Assembly (NCBI GenBank): GCA_015231915.1
Contig: JADGAR010000001.1
Span: 55,284 to 119,283, forward strand
DNA: 64,000 nt
From: Magnetococcales bacterium
GTDB taxonomy: Bacteria; Pseudomonadota; Magnetococcia; Magnetococcales; Magnetaquicoccaceae
Direction of reading: 5' to 3'
Shown here: one piece after another, positions 56,171-64,000 of the stretch
How the letters are laid out: each line of letters begins with the position of its first letter
Position numbering within the stretch: position 1 is the first letter of the stretch
Notes under the pieces: generated by a model
The model's database searches: none
What the model saw: only the letters and a program-made list of their open reading frames with translations
What the model was told of the DNA's origin: nothing
Made by a program: the position numbers and the translations under genes

Positions 56171-56571
56171 ACCAAGGGTCCGACATCCCCCCCCTCGAGT
56201 CGGCCCTTGGTTTTTCTTGGGATGCTGCCGCAAGGTGCGTCCCAAACCAGGGGCCGACTACCCCCCCCTCAGGTCGGCCCCTGGTTTCCCTTTTAATCCG
56301 AGGCGCCGCCGGTTTGTCCCGTCGCCGTCCGGGTGTCCGACGCCAAAACAAAGACGTCGGACACTTTAATTCATCCAGGCAATGAGACGATGCCGGTTCG
56401 GATCGTCTCAACCAGGGGCCGACTCCCCCCCCTCAGGTCGGCCCCTGGTTTCTCGATCCATCCGCGTGACGGATGTCAGACATTTTTTAGCAATCATCCA
56501 TTTTGAGGCGATGCCGGTTCGGGTCGTCTCCAGCCAGGGGCCGACTCCCCCCCTCAAGTCGGTCCCCTGGT
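56171..56571. repeat. Four copies of a CCAGGGGCCGAC palindrome with C-rich loops
   Basis: Arms: 56171-56184/56199-56211, 56244-56258/56273-56287, 56410-56423/56437-56450 and 56534-56545/56558-56570. Each is CCAGGGGCCGAC, a C-rich loop, then GTCGGCCCCTGG followed by T-rich sequence. Copy 1 has CCAAGGG/CCCTTGG where the others have CCAGGGG/CCCCTGG, a compensated base-pair change. Copies 1 and 4 each have one bulged T. Terminator-like in look, but repeated. Confidence 0.85.
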
Positions 56572-56618
56572 TTTCCGTTTAATCCGAGGCGCCACCGGTT
56601 TGTCCCGTCGGCGTCCGG
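56292..56618. repeat. Further repeat units interleaved with the palindromes
   Basis: Unit X, 41 bases starting TTTAATCCGAGGCGCC, occurs at 56292-56332 and 56578-56618 with 39 identities. Unit Y, GAGACGATGCCGGTTCGG followed by ATCGTCTC, occurs at 56384-56409 and, with changes that keep pairing by G-T wobble, at 56505-56530. A stem GTGTCCGACG/CGTCGGACAC (56333-56364) followed by TTTAATT lies after the first X. The second X codes for the end of rnhB. Confidence 0.8.
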
Positions 56619-57295
56619 TTGTTCGACGCCCCCTGGGGCGTCGAACACTCAAACTCCTTTCCCGCCAAAAGGGCCGCCACCGGCCCGAACGAACGCCGAT
56701 GGACCTCGGTGACCCCCAGGGTACGCAAAGCCGTGAGATGTCTTGATGTGGGATAACCGGCATTCTCTTCCCAGCCATAACCGGGGAAGCGGGACGCCAG
56801 GCGTGTCATGATGCCGTCCCGATGGGTTTTGGCGATGATGGAGGCTGCGGCGATGGAAGCGGAAATGCGGTCGCCCCGCACGACGGCGCGCGCGGGGGCA
56901 GGCAAGGCATCGGGCAGGTCGCGGCCATCGACCAGCACGAAATCGGGGGGCATCGGCAGGGCCGCAACCGCCCTGGACATGGCGAGCAGGGCAGCACGCC
57001 GGATATTGAGGCGATCGATTTCGTCCGGGTCGGCCAAGCCGACCCCAACCGCCATGGCCTCGCGACGGATGGCCTCGGCGAGAAGCTCACGCCGTTGCGG
57101 GGTGAGCCTCTTGGAGTCGTCCAGTCCGGCCAACGCAGGAGCGAGGGGTCCAGGCGCCAGGATGACGGCAGCGGCCACCACCGGCCCGCACAGGGGGCCG
57201 CGACCGGCTTCGTCCACACCACAGACGGCACGACACCCGCTGACGGCGAGTTCCTGTTCCAGGTCGGTCCCGGGCAGGGGGTGGCGTGCTACCAG
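56579..57295 (-). CDS. rnhB: Ribonuclease HII, probably with a CTG start
   Basis: RNase HII removes ribonucleotides and RNA primers from [47 protein letters not shown] and PTSRHLTAL are all present. The only conventional start, GTG 57217, would begin inside the conserved VDEAGRG motif. The upstream frame encodes normal-looking residues ([16 protein letters not shown]) but has no ATG, GTG or TTG before a stop. CTG 57295, with GGAG 8 bases before it and overlapping the rplS stop, is the best candidate. The last ~22 residues ([20 protein letters not shown]) come from a palindromic repeat and are probably recent. Confidence 0.85.
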   Translation of the reverse strand: MVARHPLPGTDLEQELAVSGCRAVCGVDEAGRGPLCGPVVAAAVILAPGPLAPALAGLDDSKRLTPQRRELLAEAIRREAMAVGVGLADPDEIDRLNIRRAALLAMSRAVAALPMPPDFVLVDGRDLPDALPAPARAVVRGDRISASIAAASIIAKTHRDGIMTRLASRFPGYGWEENAGYPTSRHLTALRTLGVTEVHRRSFGPVAALLAGKEFECSTPQGASNNRTPTGQTGGASD

Positions 57296-57636
57296 TCCCG
57301 TTTCTCCCGGATACGGGCGCCCTTGCCGGTGCGGTCACGGAGGTAGTAGAGCTTGGCCCTCCGGACATCGCCCTTGCGCAGGACATCGATCTTGTCCAGC
57401 TTTGGGGAGTAGAGGGGGAAGGTGCGCTCCACGCCCTCGCCGAAGGAGACCTTTCGCACCGTGAAGGTGGAGCGGTATCCCGCGTTGCGGCACCCGATGC
57501 AGACCCCTTCGAACACCTGGATCCGCTCACGGGTTCCTTCCACCACCTTGACGTGGACCCGCAGGGTATCCCCGGCCCCGAACTTGGGGGGGGTGATGGT
57601 CACCATGGATTGTTCAAACTGCTGTAATTCGTTCAT
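57289..57636 (-). CDS. rplS: 50S ribosomal protein L19
   Basis: A 115-residue protein: [49 protein letters not shown] and ARIREKRDW. Standard bL19. It overlaps trmD by 4 bases. Candidate start of rnhB overlaps its last codons. Confidence 0.95.
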   Translation of the reverse strand: MNELQQFEQSMVTITPPKFGAGDTLRVHVKVVEGTRERIQVFEGVCIGCRNAGYRSTFTVRKVSFGEGVERTFPLYSPKLDKIDVLRKGDVRRAKLYYLRDRTGKGARIREKRDW

Positions 57637-58412
57637 TGTTCGTCTCTTTCCAAATCGTGTTCCATGGCCTCCAGGTCGTTGGCCAATGCCTCGATGACTC
57701 TGCGTTCCTGCTTGCTCCACGCCACCCGTTGCAGGAGTTCCGGGCGGCGGATCAGGGTGCGCAACATGGCCTGTCTGCGGCGCCAAGCGGCCACGGCCCC
57801 GTGGTCACCGGCGAGCAGGATGGCGGGTACGCGCCGTTCTCCCCCCGCAAGCGGATGCCAGACCGCTGGCCGGGTGTAATGGGGGTGATCGAACATCCCT
57901 GCGCCGAAAGAGTCGGTTCCGGCGCTTTCGGCATCGCCCAGCACCCCCGGCAACAGCCTGGCGACGGCATCCAGCACCACCATGGCCGGCAGTTCCCCTC
58001 CGGTCAGGACGAAATCCCCCAGGGAGAGTTCCTCATCCACGGCGTGTTCGGCGAACCGTTCGTCCACCCCCTCGTAGTGACCGCAGACCAGGATCAGATG
58101 GGGGCAGCCGGCCAGCCTCCGGGCATCCGCCTGTTCGAAACGTCCGCCCTGGGGCGTCAGCAGGATCACCCGTCCTTCTTGTTGCGCCCGGACGTGTTGC
58201 AAGGCGCGGTCCAGCACATCCGCCTTCATCACCATGCCCGGCCCGCCTCCAAAGGAGGCATCGTCGGTACGCTGGTGTTTGTCGGGGGCGAAATCCCGGA
58301 TCTGCACCAGATGCGTCTCGATGAATCCCCGCTGCGCAGCCCGTTTCAGGATCGAGCTTCCCAGGATGTTGGTGAACATCTCCGGAAAAAGCGTCAGGAT
58401 GGAAAAACGCAT
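57633..58412 (-). CDS. trmD: tRNA (guanine37-N1)-methyltransferase
   Basis: A 259-residue SPOUT enzyme methylating G37 of tRNAs to prevent frameshifting. [13 protein letters not shown] starts it. [24 protein letters not shown] and [15 protein letters not shown] form the knotted SAM site. ATG 58412 begins the conserved start; an in-frame GTG/ATG further up is not needed. It lies between rimM and rplS. Confidence 0.95.
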   Translation of the reverse strand: MRFSILTLFPEMFTNILGSSILKRAAQRGFIETHLVQIRDFAPDKHQRTDDASFGGGPGMVMKADVLDRALQHVRAQQEGRVILLTPQGGRFEQADARRLAGCPHLILVCGHYEGVDERFAEHAVDEELSLGDFVLTGGELPAMVVLDAVARLLPGVLGDAESAGTDSFGAGMFDHPHYTRPAVWHPLAGGERRVPAILLAGDHGAVAAWRRRQAMLRTLIRRPELLQRVAWSKQERRVIEALANDLEAMEHDLERDEQ

Positions 58413-58432
58413 CCCCGGCCAGCCTCCTCGGC

Positions 58433-59011
58433 TCACAATCCCGGCATCAGCCGGACGCGGATGATCCCTTGCAGGGGATCCACCTGTTCCACGGTCTCGT
58501 GGATGAAGGGGAGCAGTCGTTCGCTGCTATCTGCGGTCGCCACGACCAGGACATCGTTGGAACCGGTGGCCAGGACCTCCCGCACCTCGCCGAGTTCGGC
58601 GACCGATCCGGGATCCGTCACATCCAGCACCCGCAGGCCCAGCAGGCGAAACCAGTAAAAAGAGCCTTCCGGCAACTCCGGGAGGAGGGCATCGGAGAAC
58701 CAGATTCTCATGCCAGCGAGGATTTGCAGATCCTCGCGCAACGGGATTTCCGGCACCCGGACCAGGATCCCGCCTCCGGAAAGGCGACCCTCCGTCCAGC
58801 GCACCTCCCGCTCGCCAGGCGGTTCCCGTCCCAGACGCCAGACCGGGAACTCCAGCAAGCGCGCTTCCGGGAAGCGGAATGGCGGATCCCGACTGGGGAG
58901 CAGTCGGACGACATCCGGGGCCAATGGGATGACCCGCAGATCGCCGCGCACGCCGCTTGGCCCCTTGACGCGACCCAGCGCCACCCAGGTGGCGCCATCC
59001 TCGCTGCGCAC
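58433..59011 (-). CDS. rimM: Ribosome maturation factor RimM
   Basis: A ~192-residue 30S maturation factor. The N-terminal domain has ALGRVKGPSGVRGDLRV, and the PRC-barrel C-terminus has FYWFRLLGLRVLDVTDPG and LPFIHETVEQVD. The start is not clear: GTG 59011, 6 bases after the rpsP stop, leaves a short normal amino end; the frame upstream is open but overlaps rpsP. The spacing fits the rpsP-rimM-trmD-rplS operon. Confidence 0.88.
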   Translation of the reverse strand: MRSEDGATWVALGRVKGPSGVRGDLRVIPLAPDVVRLLPSRDPPFRFPEARLLEFPVWRLGREPPGEREVRWTEGRLSGGGILVRVPEIPLREDLQILAGMRIWFSDALLPELPEGSFYWFRLLGLRVLDVTDPGSVAELGEVREVLATGSNDVLVVATADSSERLLPFIHETVEQVDPLQGIIRVRLMPGL

Positions 59012-59016
59012 GGCGC

Positions 59017-59259
59017 TCAGGCCGGGGCGCCCTGCTGCTTGATCAGCCGCTCCACCGTATCCGAGGGGACCGCCCCGACCCCGATCCAATGGTTGATGCG
59101 TTCCATGTTCAGGCTCGCCCCATCCGTCTTGAGGGGGTCGAACACGCCCAGTTTTTCCAGGAACCGGCCATCCCGGCGCATCCGGGAATCCGCCGCGACC
59201 ACTGCGTAGAATGGCCGCTTCTTGGAACCCCTGCGCTGCATACGAATCCGTACCGACAT
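59017..59259 (-). CDS. rpsP: 30S ribosomal protein S16
   Basis: An 80-residue protein: MSVRIRMQRRGSKKRPFYA, VVAADSRMRRDGRFLEKLG and SDTVERLIKQQG. Standard bS16. First gene of the operon, with a promoter ~70 bases upstream. Confidence 0.95.
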   Translation of the reverse strand: MSVRIRMQRRGSKKRPFYAVVAADSRMRRDGRFLEKLGVFDPLKTDGASLNMERINHWIGVGAVPSDTVERLIKQQGAPA

Positions 59260-59331
59260 TGTTCTTGGCCTCTTTGTGCTTGTTGGTTTCCATCCGTGTC
59301 ACGCCATCTTTGCATCACACGAAAACGTCAT

Positions 59332-59359
59332 ATTCTAGCGATTTTCCCCCGACAGTCAA
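59332..59359 (-). promoter_or_regulatory. Sigma-70 promoter of the rpsP-rimM-trmD-rplS-rnhB operon
   Basis: Minus-strand TTGACT and TAGAAT are separated by 16 bases. Both differ from consensus at one position. The expected start near 59325 leaves a ~65-base leader. The 136-base gap between ffh and rpsP holds nothing else clear. Confidence 0.65.
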
Positions 59360-59395
59360 GCTGCAATCGATACACTTGCAAAAAAGGGGCACACC

Positions 59396-60820
59396 TTACG
59401 ACGGCATCCCCGGCGGTTTGCCGCCACCAAACAGACCCGCCCCAGGAAAACCGCCTCCCCCAAGACCGGGAATCCCGCCTCCCCCAAGACCGGGAATGCC
59501 ACCCCGCAGGAAACTCTTGCCCATCTTGCCGAACCGCTTCATCAGGGTCTGGGTCTGCACGAACTGTTTCAGCAGTTGATTCACCTCCTGCACCGTGGTG
59601 CCGGACCCCATGGCAATGCGCCGCTTGCGCGAGGCGTTGAGAATCTGATGCCTGCGCCGCTCCAGCGGGGTCATCGACAGAATGATCGCCTCCACCCGCT
59701 TCAAGTGCCGCTCCTCCACCTGCATGTCCCGCCCCTTCATCGCCTGCTTGACACCGGGAATCATCGACATCAAATCCCCCAACGGACCCATCTTCTTGAC
59801 CTGCTGCATCTGAGAAAGAAAATCTTCCAGGGTGAAGGCCGACGAGGAGAGCAGCTTCTCCTGCATCTTGGCGGTCTCTTTGAGATCCACCTTCTCCATG
59901 ACGTTTTCGACCAGCGACAGGATGTCCCCCATCCCCAGAATCCGCGAGGCGACCCGGTCGGGATGAAACGGCTCCAGCCCGTCCAGGGTCTCCCCCATCC
60001 CCAGGAACTTGATCGGCTTGCCGGTGACGTGCCGGATGGAAAGCGCCGCCCCACCCCGGGCATCGCCGTCGGTCTTGGTGAGGATCACCCCGGTCAGGGT
60101 CAGCCGGGCATCGAAACTGCGCGCCACATTCACCGCATCCTGACCGGTCATGGAGTCCACCACTAACAGAATCTCCGTCGGTTTGACCAGCGCGGCCACA
60201 TCCACCAACTCGGTCATCAGGGTCTCGTCCACGTGCAACCGACCGGCGGTATCCAGCAGCAACACGTCATGTCCGCCATTGCGCGCCGCCTGCAGCGCCC
60301 GCGTCGCGATGTCGCGCGGGTTCTCCCGAGGATCGGTCGCCAGCACCTTGGCCCCGGCTGCCGTGCCGATGGTGGCCAACTGATCCATGGCCGCAGGCCG
60401 ATAGACATCCAGCGAAGCGAGCAGCGGCTTGCGGCGCTCCTTCTCCAGCAACCGCTTGGCCAGCTTCGCGGTGGTGGTGGTCTTGCCGGAACCCTGCAAA
60501 CCCACCAGCATCACCACCACCGGCGGCTGCGCGGCCAGCCGCAACTGCTCGTTGTGACCCCCCATGACATGCACCAGTTCCTTGTGCACCTCATGGATCA
60601 TCTGCTGGCCCGGGGTCAGGGAACCCATCACCTCCTGCCCCATCGCCTTCTCCCGCACCCGGGCGACGAAGGCCTTGACCACATCCAGATGCACATCCGC
60701 CTCCAGCAGGGCCAGCCGCACCTCGCGCATGGCCTCGCGGACATTCTTCTCGTTCAAGGAGCCATGACCCTTCAGGGTCTTGAATACCGTTTCCAGACGT
60801 TCAGAAAGGGAGTCGAACAT
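59396..60820 (-). CDS. ffh: Signal recognition particle protein Ffh
   Basis: A 474-residue SRP GTPase targeting membrane proteins to the translocon. G1 is GLQGSGKTTTTAK, G3 DTAGRL, and TKTDGDARGGAAL is G4. The M domain is Met-rich. The C-terminus has a Gly/Pro repeat (GGIPGLGGGGIPGLG) from a short direct DNA repeat. It begins 17 bases after the sulfurtransferase stop. Confidence 0.96.
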   Translation of the reverse strand: MFDSLSERLETVFKTLKGHGSLNEKNVREAMREVRLALLEADVHLDVVKAFVARVREKAMGQEVMGSLTPGQQMIHEVHKELVHVMGGHNEQLRLAAQPPVVVMLVGLQGSGKTTTTAKLAKRLLEKERRKPLLASLDVYRPAAMDQLATIGTAAGAKVLATDPRENPRDIATRALQAARNGGHDVLLLDTAGRLHVDETLMTELVDVAALVKPTEILLVVDSMTGQDAVNVARSFDARLTLTGVILTKTDGDARGGAALSIRHVTGKPIKFLGMGETLDGLEPFHPDRVASRILGMGDILSLVENVMEKVDLKETAKMQEKLLSSSAFTLEDFLSQMQQVKKMGPLGDLMSMIPGVKQAMKGRDMQVEERHLKRVEAIILSMTPLERRRHQILNASRKRRIAMGSGTTVQEVNQLLKQFVQTQTLMKRFGKMGKSFLRGGIPGLGGGGIPGLGGGGFPGAGLFGGGKPPGMPS

Positions 60821-60837
60821 GATCGCGCATTCCCGCC

Positions 60838-61668
60838 TTATCGAGGAGTTTCACCCAAAACCACCGGCCCGTCGCTCATCCGCCACTCGGCCATGGATCC
60901 GTCGTACAACCGCACCTTCTCCCACCCCAAATGCCGCAGCACGGTCCAGGTGTGCGAGGCCCGATGGGCGGATTCGCAATAGAGGATCACCTCGCTCCCC
61001 GGATCGTCCAGCCCGATGGCGGCCAAACGGGCGCGCATGGCAGCGGCATCCTGCAACCGGGGATCGTGACGGCCCACCAAAAGATCCATCCAATCCAGGT
61101 GCAGCGCTCCGGGGATGTGGCCACGCGGCATCCGCAACGTCATCCCGACATATTCATTGCGGCTGCGGGTGTCCAGCAAGACCCCGGCCTCCCTCCCTTC
61201 GGCCACCGCCAACACCCGCTCCCGATCCGCCTCCCAGCGGGCATCCGGACGCGGGGTGAAGCCGACCGAGCCGATCCGTGGCAACTCCGCCTCGGTGGGA
61301 TGGCCCTCGTGTACCCAGACGGAGAGTCCCCCGTCCAGAATCGCCAGACCCCCGCGATGACCCATGCTGGCCAGGGTCCAGATCAGACGGGCGGCATCCG
61401 TCCCGCCGGAGACATCATAGGCCAACACCGCCGTCTCCGGCCCGATGCCGAGACGCCCGAACAACGCCGACAAATGCGCCTGGTCCGGACGCATGCCCGG
61501 CACCCCGTCCCGCATCACCGTCAACTCCGCATAGGGCAATAACAGCGCGCCCGGCACATGCATCCGGGCATAATGGCTCTCCCCGCCCACCTGCACCACC
61601 CGCATGCCCGCATCGCCCAGACGCTCCCGCAACCAGGCCGTCCCCACGAACCATCCCGGATCCTCCAT
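60838..61668 (-). CDS. Sulfurtransferase (two rhodanese domains)
   Basis: A 276-residue thiosulfate/3-mercaptopyruvate sulfurtransferase-like enzyme. The N-terminal rhodanese domain lacks a catalytic cysteine (AYDVSGGTDAARL). The C-terminal domain carries the cysteine in LYCESAHRASHTW. LLDTRSRNEYVG and GHIPGALHLDW are typical. The loop CESAHRA differs from the usual CRSGxRA, so the donor cannot be named. It is upstream of ffh on the same strand. Confidence 0.87.
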   Translation of the reverse strand: MEDPGWFVGTAWLRERLGDAGMRVVQVGGESHYARMHVPGALLLPYAELTVMRDGVPGMRPDQAHLSALFGRLGIGPETAVLAYDVSGGTDAARLIWTLASMGHRGGLAILDGGLSVWVHEGHPTEAELPRIGSVGFTPRPDARWEADRERVLAVAEGREAGVLLDTRSRNEYVGMTLRMPRGHIPGALHLDWMDLLVGRHDPRLQDAAAMRARLAAIGLDDPGSEVILYCESAHRASHTWTVLRHLGWEKVRLYDGSMAEWRMSDGPVVLGETPR

Positions 61669-61692
61669 AATCGCCTCCCTTCTCCTCGCTGA

Positions 61693-63246
61693 TCAACCGG
61701 CCTTCCGGTCTTCATAACGGTCCCGGATCGCCAGAAATTCGTCCAGATTGTCCAGAAACAGATCCACCAGCCGGGGATCGAAACGCTTGCCCCGTGCATT
61801 GCGGATGAACTCCAGGGTGCTCTCCAGGGGCCAGGCCTTCTTGTGGGTCCGCTCGTGGGACAAGGCGTCGAACACCTCCACCAGAGACACGATCCGGGCG
61901 AACAGATGGATCTCCTCCCCCTGCAACCCTTGCGGATATCCGGCCCCATCCCACCGCTCGTGATGCTGCGCGGCAATCGTGCCCGCCATGCGCAGGATCC
62001 GGCGATTGGAATCCTTGAGCAACTGGGCGCCCAGGATCGCATGTTCCCGCATCACCGTCCACTCCCCGTTCTCCAGTTGGCCCGGTTTTTTCAGGATCTC
62101 CTCCGGGATGCCGATCTTGCCCAGATCGTGCAACGGCGCGGAGAGCCACAACAGATCCAGTTCGTCCCCCTCGACCCCCGCCAGCCGACCCAGTACGCGG
62201 GCGCTCTCGGCCACCCGCCGCACGTGATTGCCGGTCTCGTTGGAGCGCGCCTCGATCAATTCGCCCAGGGCAAAGGTCAAATCCTGCTGGGTCGCGAAGA
62301 TCTCCCGATGCATGAGCAGATTGTCGAAAGCCAGCCCCACATTGGCGGCAAACAGTCGGATCAACTCCTGATCCCACTCGCCGAGATCCCCCATCCCCTT
62401 GAGATAGAGCAGATTCACCGATCCTTGCATGGTGCGGAAACACCCCACATAGGCGTTGCCGAAAAACAGGCTCTCTTCCCGTTCCAAAGCCTGGCGGACC
62501 TGCCCCAACACCTCCTGGTCCACAGCCTCCTCCAGGGGTAATCCCTCGCACGCGGCAAACCGTCCGGTCCCGGCGTACAGCCGCATAAGGCCCGACTCCC
62601 CGTTGACCGCGAAGCCCGAGGCCTGGGCATAAAGGGCGCTTTCGTCCAGACCCAGAATGGAAACCAGTTGTGTCAACACCCCGGTGGCCAGGGTCTTGAT
62701 GGAACGCACCTCGAACAGACTGCCGGTGGCGTGGATGATCTTCCGGAGACCCTGCCGGCTGTGCTCGATGATCATCAGATCCCGAAACGAACGCAACGAG
62801 GTGATCACCGCCGTGACCAGACGCAGGTCGGTCAGGTCGATTTTTTCTTTATAGTCATTGATGTCATAATCCATGATCACCTGCTGCTGCGGGGCGAAAC
62901 CCGGCTGCCCGGTACGCAGGATGATCCGCACCAGACGGTTGCCCAACGTCTCGCGGATGAAACGCACCACATCCAGCCCGGCCTGATCGGTCTCCATTAC
63001 CACGTCCAGCAACAGGACCGCCGTGTCCGGGTGTTCCTGGATCAGCCGCTGCGCGTCCGACCCGGAGTAGCCTTCGATGAAGCGCAGCGTGCGCCCCTCG
63101 AAGCGGAAATTGCGCAGCACCAGCCTGCTCAAGGCATGCACATCCCGGTCGTCATCGATGATCATGAGTTTCCAGGGATCCGGCTCCCGCTCCGCAACCT
63201 GATCGCCAGCGGAATCCTCGGCAAAGATCAATCGGTCGGATGTCAT
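61693..63246 (-). CDS. Response regulator with DUF3369 and HD-GYP phosphodiesterase domain
   Basis: A 517-residue regulator. The receiver domain (~25-150) has LMIIDDDRDVH and the phosphoacceptor aspartate in LLLDVVMETD. DUF3369 (~160-320) is GAF-like. The HD-GYP domain has HDLGKIGIPEEIL, the later HHERWDGAGYP and a metal-ligand histidine pair, so c-di-GMP hydrolysis is expected. Start ATG 63246 overlaps the stop of the kinase gene by 4 bases (ATGA), so they form a pair. With the diguanylate cyclase it makes two c-di-GMP enzymes in the window. Confidence 0.92.
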   Translation of the reverse strand: MTSDRLIFAEDSAGDQVAEREPDPWKLMIIDDDRDVHALSRLVLRNFRFEGRTLRFIEGYSGSDAQRLIQEHPDTAVLLLDVVMETDQAGLDVVRFIRETLGNRLVRIILRTGQPGFAPQQQVIMDYDINDYKEKIDLTDLRLVTAVITSLRSFRDLMIIEHSRQGLRKIIHATGSLFEVRSIKTLATGVLTQLVSILGLDESALYAQASGFAVNGESGLMRLYAGTGRFAACEGLPLEEAVDQEVLGQVRQALEREESLFFGNAYVGCFRTMQGSVNLLYLKGMGDLGEWDQELIRLFAANVGLAFDNLLMHREIFATQQDLTFALGELIEARSNETGNHVRRVAESARVLGRLAGVEGDELDLLWLSAPLHDLGKIGIPEEILKKPGQLENGEWTVMREHAILGAQLLKDSNRRILRMAGTIAAQHHERWDGAGYPQGLQGEEIHLFARIVSLVEVFDALSHERTHKKAWPLESTLEFIRNARGKRFDPRLVDLFLDNLDEFLAIRDRYEDRKAG

Positions 63247-64000
63247 GGTTGTTCCCCCCCTTGTGCGTGACGGATCGGAAACCGGATCGAGAACAGAACG
63301 CCATGGCCAGGCGTGCTGATGCAATGGATCTCCCCTCCCAGCGTGGCCGTCACCAGATTGAAGACGATATGCATCCCCAGGCCGCTCCCCCCCTTGCCCC
63401 GCGCCGTGGTGAAAAAGGGTTCGAAGATCCTGGACCGTACCTCATCGGTCATGCCGTGACCGTTGTCCGCATAGCGCAACAGCATCTCGTCCTCTCCCAG
63501 TGGGGCGATCTCGATCCGAATCTCGCCGGTCTGGCTGGGGTCGAAACCATGTTGCAGGGAGTTGAGCACCAGATTGGTCACAATCTGGGAGAAAACATCC
63601 GGGCGACCAAAATGATACAATCCTTCCGGACATTGCACCAGGAGTTGATGGCCGGTTTTTTTCAGATGGGGATGAAGGCTGTGCAGGATCTGATGCAACA
63701 GGGTGGCGAAATCGAACCGGCGACTCGCCTCGCTGCTGGTATCCACTGCCACCTGCTTGAAGCTGCGCACCAGATCCGCCGCCCGCTTGAGGTTGGACAG
63801 GATCATGGCGGAAGAATCGAGGGCATCCTGAAAATAGGTCGCCAGGTCCGATTTCGACAGAGTGCCCGCCTGAAAACTGGCGCTGCACTCCCTGGTCTTG
63901 CCCTCCAGATAGGAGGCCGCCGTCACGCCGATGCCCACCGGATTGTTGATCTCATGGGCGATCCCCGCCACCAGCCCCCCCAGGGAGGCCATCTTCTCCG
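63243..64000 (-). CDS. Sensor histidine kinase, C-terminal part (cut by the window edge)
   Basis: About 250 residues of a kinase whose N-terminus lies beyond 64000. The phosphoacceptor is in GLVAGIAHEINNPVGIGVTA. The ATPase has NLVLNSLQHGF (N box), RYADNGHGM (G1) and GKGGSGLGMHIV (G2). An apparent ATG at 63992 is internal since the frame stays open to the edge. It is coupled to the HD-GYP regulator gene. Confidence 0.88.
   Translation of the reverse strand, partial: EKMASLGGLVAGIAHEINNPVGIGVTAASYLEGKTRECSASFQAGTLSKSDLATYFQDALDSSAMILSNLKRAADLVRSFKQVAVDTSSEASRRFDFATLLHQILHSLHPHLKKTGHQLLVQCPEGLYHFGRPDVFSQIVTNLVLNSLQHGFDPSQTGEIRIEIAPLGEDEMLLRYADNGHGMTDEVRSRIFEPFFTTARGKGGSGLGMHIVFNLVTATLGGEIHCISTPGHGVLFSIRFPIRHAQGGEQP

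Larger units (their letters stand above)
55712..56578. other. Non-coding region rich in palindromes
   Basis: No convincing gene. The first ~330 bases are A+T-rich, then come dense inverted repeats. An open frame at 55806-56102 is not supported by codon bias. Palindromes not listed separately include CTTGTC...GACAAG (55971-55992). Confidence 0.7.

Noticed and set aside
56171-56571. CRISPR array
   Set aside because: Spacing is irregular, the repeats are palindromes with C-rich loops of similar sequence, and no cas gene is nearby.
57217-57217. GTG 57217 as the rnhB start
   Set aside because: It would start inside the conserved VDEAGRG motif and lose the normal amino end.
59380-59400. Terminator after ffh
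   Set aside because: A T-run follows CCCC on the minus strand, but no convincing stem precedes it.

Overview
The window is G+C-rich, densely packed bacterial DNA from a Gram-negative organism: it has Lol lipoprotein export, TolC, an OmpA protein, Tat and a type I exporter. Gene content such as RNase J, hflKC-DUF2065, yceD-rpmF-plsX-fabH, DUF3369/HD-GYP regulators and sigma-54 control fits a deep-branching pseudomonadotal lineage of alphaproteobacterial or magnetococcal type. That placement is inference; no rRNA gene and no magnetosome gene is present. I see no tRNA, CRISPR array, insertion sequence or prophage.

Layout. 1-4.2 kb (minus): tatA-tatB-tatC-rnj-ftsK, with FtsK running off the left edge into a 12-bp satellite coding for Pro-Ala-Pro-Thr. 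4.3-10.3 kb: a radical SAM/glycosyltransferase pair (plus) facing mutL, a second glycosyltransferase, a DUF2304 protein and a methyltransferase (minus). 10.4-11.9 kb: AAA ATPase module 1 with a decayed DUF4276 partner. 12.1-14.7 kb: a helical-repeat protein and a small coupled gene. 14.8-27.2 kb: a giant repeat adhesin with a FecR-like domain, a one-polypeptide ABC exporter plus HlyD adaptor, and a TolC protein, all linked by 4-base overlaps. 27.3-36.0 kb (minus): prfB (programmed frameshift), lysS, lolC, lolD, an M50 protease, trpS, an RluB-type synthase, an OmpA/TSP3 protein and a MagIII-like glycosylase. 36.1-38.4 kb: a cNMP-binding protein and the A+T-rich AAA/DUF4276-like module 2. 38.5-43.6 kb: hflK-hflC-DUF2065-yceD-rpmF-plsX-fabH. 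43.6-46.0 kb: AAA/DUF4276 module 3 coupled to a FecR lipoprotein. 46.0-49.7 kb: purU, two small genes each behind a sigma-54-type promoter, and a CoA-transferase/GNAT fusion. 49.6-55.7 kb: a haem-motif diguanylate cyclase divergent from a histidine kinase/NtrC-type regulator pair. 55.7-56.65 kb: an array of related palindromes. 56.6-64 kb (minus): a kinase/HD-GYP pair, a sulfurtransferase, ffh, then rpsP-rimM-trmD-rplS-rnhB.

The most notable points are: three separate AAA ATPase/DUF4276 modules (candidate defence systems) inserted between housekeeping operons; an RF2 frameshift site whose stop is UAA rather than UGA; the fused type I exporter with a degenerate ATPase; a covarying palindrome family that also encodes the tail of RNase HII; an rnhB that seems to lack a canonical start codon; and two sigma-54-type promoters, one bracketed by a perfect inverted repeat.
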